Assembly: GCA_905215815.1 (NCBI GenBank)
Contig: CAJMRN010000088.1
Span: 1-6,892 of the forward strand
Direction of reading: 5' to 3'
DNA: 6,892 bases
DNA from: an uncultured bacterium
GTDB lineage: Bacteria > Actinomycetota > Coriobacteriia > Coriobacteriales > Coriobacteriaceae
This document shows positions 4,826 through 6,892 of the stretch, one piece after another (the stretch's first letter is position 1; the number at the start of each line of letters is the position of its first letter). The translations under genes and the position numbers were made by a program. The notes under the pieces are model-generated. The model worked only from the letters and a program-made list of their open reading frames with translations, had not been told where the DNA came from and searched no databases.

Positions 4826-6339
4826 TGGCGCTAAGCTTCGATTCCCTTACCGCCGCCCAGATCGCCGCGGGCGTTGCCGCCGGCGACTTTACCGCTACCG
4901 AGGTGGCCCAGGCCTCCCTTGCCGCCATCGAGGCGCGCGAGGGCGGGGTCCAGGCATTCCTGCAGGTGGCGCCCGAGCTTGCGCTCGAGGCCGCCGCGCG
5001 TGTGGATGCCGACCGCGCCGCAGGCAAGCCGCTGCCCCCGCTTGCGGGCGTGCCGCTGGCCATCAAAGACAACATGAACCTCGTGGGCACGCGCACCACT
5101 TGCGCTTCCCGCATGCTCGAGAACTACCAGAGCGTCTACACCGCCACCTGCGTCCAGCGCATGCTCGATGCCGGCTGCCTGCCCATGGGCAAGGCCAACA
5201 TGGACGAGTTTGCCTTTGGCAGCTCCACCGAGAGCTCGGCGTTCCATCGCACCAACAACCCCTGGGATACCGAGCGCGTGCCCGGCGGCTCCTCGGGCGG
5301 CTCCGCTGCCGCCGTCGCCGCGGGCGAGGTCGCGCTCTCGCTGGGCTCGGACACCGGCGGCTCCATTCGCCAGCCGGCGTCGCTGTGCGGCGTGGTGGGC
5401 TTTAAGCCCACGTATGGTGCCGTGAGCCGTTACGGCGTGGTTGCCTTTGGCTCGTCGCTCGACCAGGTGGGCCCCTTTGGCCGCACGGTCGAGGACGTCG
5501 CGCTGGCTATGAACGCGCTTACCGGTGCGGGCCACGATCCGTACGACTGCACCAGCCAGGACTGCGCCGTCGACTTTACCGAGCATCTCAACGACAGCAT
5601 CGAGGGCAAGCGCGTGGGCATTATCCCCGCGTTTATGGAGGCCGAGGGCCTGACGCCCGAGGTCAAGGCCGCTGTTCAGCGCGCTGCCCAGGAGCTGCAG
5701 AACCAGGGCGCCGAGTTGGTCGAGGTCGACCTGCCGCACCTGGACGCCGCCATCGCCGCCTACTACGTCATCGGCCCGGCCGAGGCGTTCTCCAACCTGG
5801 CTCGCTTCGACGGCATTCGCTACGGCTATCAGGAGGAGGGCTGCGCCAACCTGTCCGACCAAAGCTCGCTCTCGCGCGCCCACGGCTTTGGCGCCGAGGC
5901 CAAGCGCCGTCAGATGCTCGGCGCCTACCTGCTGAGCTCGGGCGTGTACGACAAGTACTACTACGCTGCGCAAAAGGCCCGCACGCTCATCACGCAGGAC
6001 TACGACGCCGCGTATGCCAAGGTGGACACCATCCTTATGCCCGCCTCGCCGCGTACGGCCTTTAAGTTTGGCGAGATCAGCGACCCCACGCAGATGTACC
6101 TCTCCGATCTGTACACTATCTCGCTCAACATTTGCGGCAACGGCGGTATCTCGGTGCCGCTGGGCCTGGGCGAGGACACCAAGCTGCCCGTTTCTGCCCA
6201 GCTGGTTGGTCCGGCCTTTAAGGACCGTCAGCTGCTCACGTTTGCCCGCGCCCTGGAGCGCGGCTTTGCCGATGCCGCCACGGGTGCGCCCGCGCTTTCC
6301 GTCGCGCCCGATTTTGCCGGGAAGGGAGGCGAGCTGTAA
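4825..6339 (+). CDS. gatA: Aspartyl/glutamyl-tRNA amidotransferase subunit A (glutaminase)
   Basis: This is the amidase-signature subunit, 504 residues. It hydrolyses glutamine to release ammonia, which is channelled to GatB for transamidation of the mischarged tRNA. The Ser-cisSer-Lys triad is intact: Lys81 (LAIKDN), cis-Ser156 (PGGSSGGS) and nucleophile Ser180 (DTGGSIRQP). The spacings of 75 and 24 residues are those known for the amidase family. GVVGFKPTYGAVSRYG after the nucleophile and the C-terminal GNGGISVPLG region are typical of GatA rather than other amidases. The start overlaps the gatC stop by one base and has a purine-rich GGGAGAGGGGGAGAG just upstream. The stop overlaps the gatB start in the same way. 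Nothing is broken or odd; length is slightly above the usual 480-490. Confidence 0.98.
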   Translation: MALSFDSLTAAQIAAGVAAGDFTATEVAQASLAAIEAREGGVQAFLQVAPELALEAAARVDADRAAGKPLPPLAGVPLAIKDNMNLVGTRTTCASRMLENYQSVYTATCVQRMLDAGCLPMGKANMDEFAFGSSTESSAFHRTNNPWDTERVPGGSSGGSAAAVAAGEVALSLGSDTGGSIRQPASLCGVVGFKPTYGAVSRYGVVAFGSSLDQVGPFGRTVEDVALAMNALTGAGHDPYDCTSQDCAVDFTEHLNDSIEGKRVGIIPAFMEAEGLTPEVKAAVQRAAQELQNQGAELVEVDLPHLDAAIAAYYVIGPAEAFSNLARFDGIRYGYQEEGCANLSDQSSLSRAHGFGAEAKRRQMLGAYLLSSGVYDKYYYAAQKARTLITQDYDAAYAKVDTILMPASPRTAFKFGEISDPTQMYLSDLYTISLNICGNGGISVPLGLGEDTKLPVSAQLVGPAFKDRQLLTFARALERGFADAATGAPALSVAPDFAGKGGEL

Positions 6340-6892
6340 TGAAGGAGCTTTCCGAGGTCCTGCAGGATTGGGAGGCCGTGATCGGCCTGGAGATTCATAC
6401 CGAGCTCACCGCACTCGATACCAAGATGTTCTGCAACTGCAAGCTCAGCCACGATGACGAGCCCAACGCCAACGTGTGCCCGGTGTGCCTGGGCCTGCCC
6501 GGCGCCCTGCCGGTGCCCAACAAGCGCGCCATCGAGAGCATCGTCAAGGCCGGTCTCGCCACCAACTGCGAGATCCAGCGCCACTCGATGTTCTACCGCA
6601 AGCACTACTTCTATCCCGATATGGCCAAGAACTTCCAGACCACGCAGGGTCCGGTCGCCTTTGCCATGTACGGTCACCTGGACCTGGACGTGACCGGTCG
6701 CGGTGCCGCCGAGCGCCCCGACTGCGCGTTTGGCGAGGCCGAGGCCCAGAGCCTGGCGAGCGCCTCGGCCAACGCCGAGGGCCTGTCCACGTCCATGACG
6801 TCGACCATGCGCGAGGGTAACCAGCGCGCCGGTCACCTGGCCAGCTATGACGCGTCCAACCTGCAGATGCCCGAGCGTCGCGAGGACGGTTC
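6339..6892 (+). CDS. gatB: Aspartyl/glutamyl-tRNA amidotransferase subunit B (3' end outside the window)
   Basis: The first 184 codons are visible. GatB activates the misacylated tRNA by phosphorylation and transfers ammonia to it. Seen here are the family N-terminus VIGLEIHTEL (14-23), the zinc-binding pattern Cys32-X-Cys34 and Cys47-X2-Cys50 (NVCPVCLGLPGALP), a KAGLATNCEI segment (70-79) and the KHYFYPDMAKNFQ segment (88-100). GGGAAGGGAGG upstream supports the ATG at 6339, which overlaps the gatA stop as TAATG. In most GatB proteins the I-x-R-x-H-x-EEDAGK motif follows shortly after the YPD segment. Here over 60 residues (about 119-184, rich in Ala, Ser, Glu, Asn and Met) follow without it, indicating an insertion. 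The identity is certain; whether the motif appears later cannot be seen. Confidence 0.97.
   Translation, partial: MKELSEVLQDWEAVIGLEIHTELTALDTKMFCNCKLSHDDEPNANVCPVCLGLPGALPVPNKRAIESIVKAGLATNCEIQRHSMFYRKHYFYPDMAKNFQTTQGPVAFAMYGHLDLDVTGRGAAERPDCAFGEAEAQSLASASANAEGLSTSMTSTMREGNQRAGHLASYDASNLQMPERREDG

Noticed and set aside
4831..5973. Minus-strand reading frame of 380 codons
   Set aside because: It is antisense to gatA, which has an intact catalytic triad; the translation is His/Gly/Ala/Val-rich noise.

Overview
The window looks like chromosomal DNA from a high-GC Gram-positive gut actinobacterium. A Coriobacteriia member such as Collinsella is the best guess. This is inferred from strong G/C preference at third codon positions, LPLTG-type surface proteins with class C sortases, a gatCAB operon and the character of the intergenic repeats. 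No rRNA or other taxonomic marker is present, so the assignment is tentative.

Left two thirds (1-4152): a sortase-dependent pilus locus that appears partly decayed. It opens with the last 61 codons of an LPLTG-anchored surface protein or pilin (to 187), followed by a GC-rich hairpin and a class C pilin sortase with a DPF lid motif (352-1491). Directly after the sortase stop lies the C-terminal end of a family 4 glycosidase (about 1541-1855), which has no N-terminus and ends at two tandem hairpin structures. Next is about 350 bases without a gene. A C-terminal remnant of a second pilin follows (about 2213-2671). It has an E-box, LPLTG, membrane segment and basic tail, but no start codon and an in-frame TAA. 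It ends at a very strong intrinsic terminator (2772-2809). After another 400-base structured intergenic stretch comes a second class C sortase (3214-4152), which lacks the usual DPF/DPW lid. In intact loci such sortases polymerise LPXTG pilins on the outer membrane face. Here only the end of one pilin gene is visible, and the second is broken.

Intergenic block 4153-4513: unusually repeat-rich. It has a 15-bp tandem duplication that feeds a 13-bp hairpin, an 18-bp perfect inverted repeat around a 14-bp palindrome, and four 21-bp tandem repeats. The probable gatC promoter follows.

Right third (4514-6892): the housekeeping operon gatC-gatA-gatB for the Glu-tRNA(Gln)/Asp-tRNA(Asn) amidotransferase. 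Both junctions are TAATG one-base overlaps. gatB runs off the window and appears to carry a lineage-specific insertion.

I see no CRISPR array, tRNA, rRNA, intact transposase, restriction system or obvious new defence system. The most interesting content is the eroded pilus locus with its foreign 3'-end fragments and the repeat cluster upstream of gatC.
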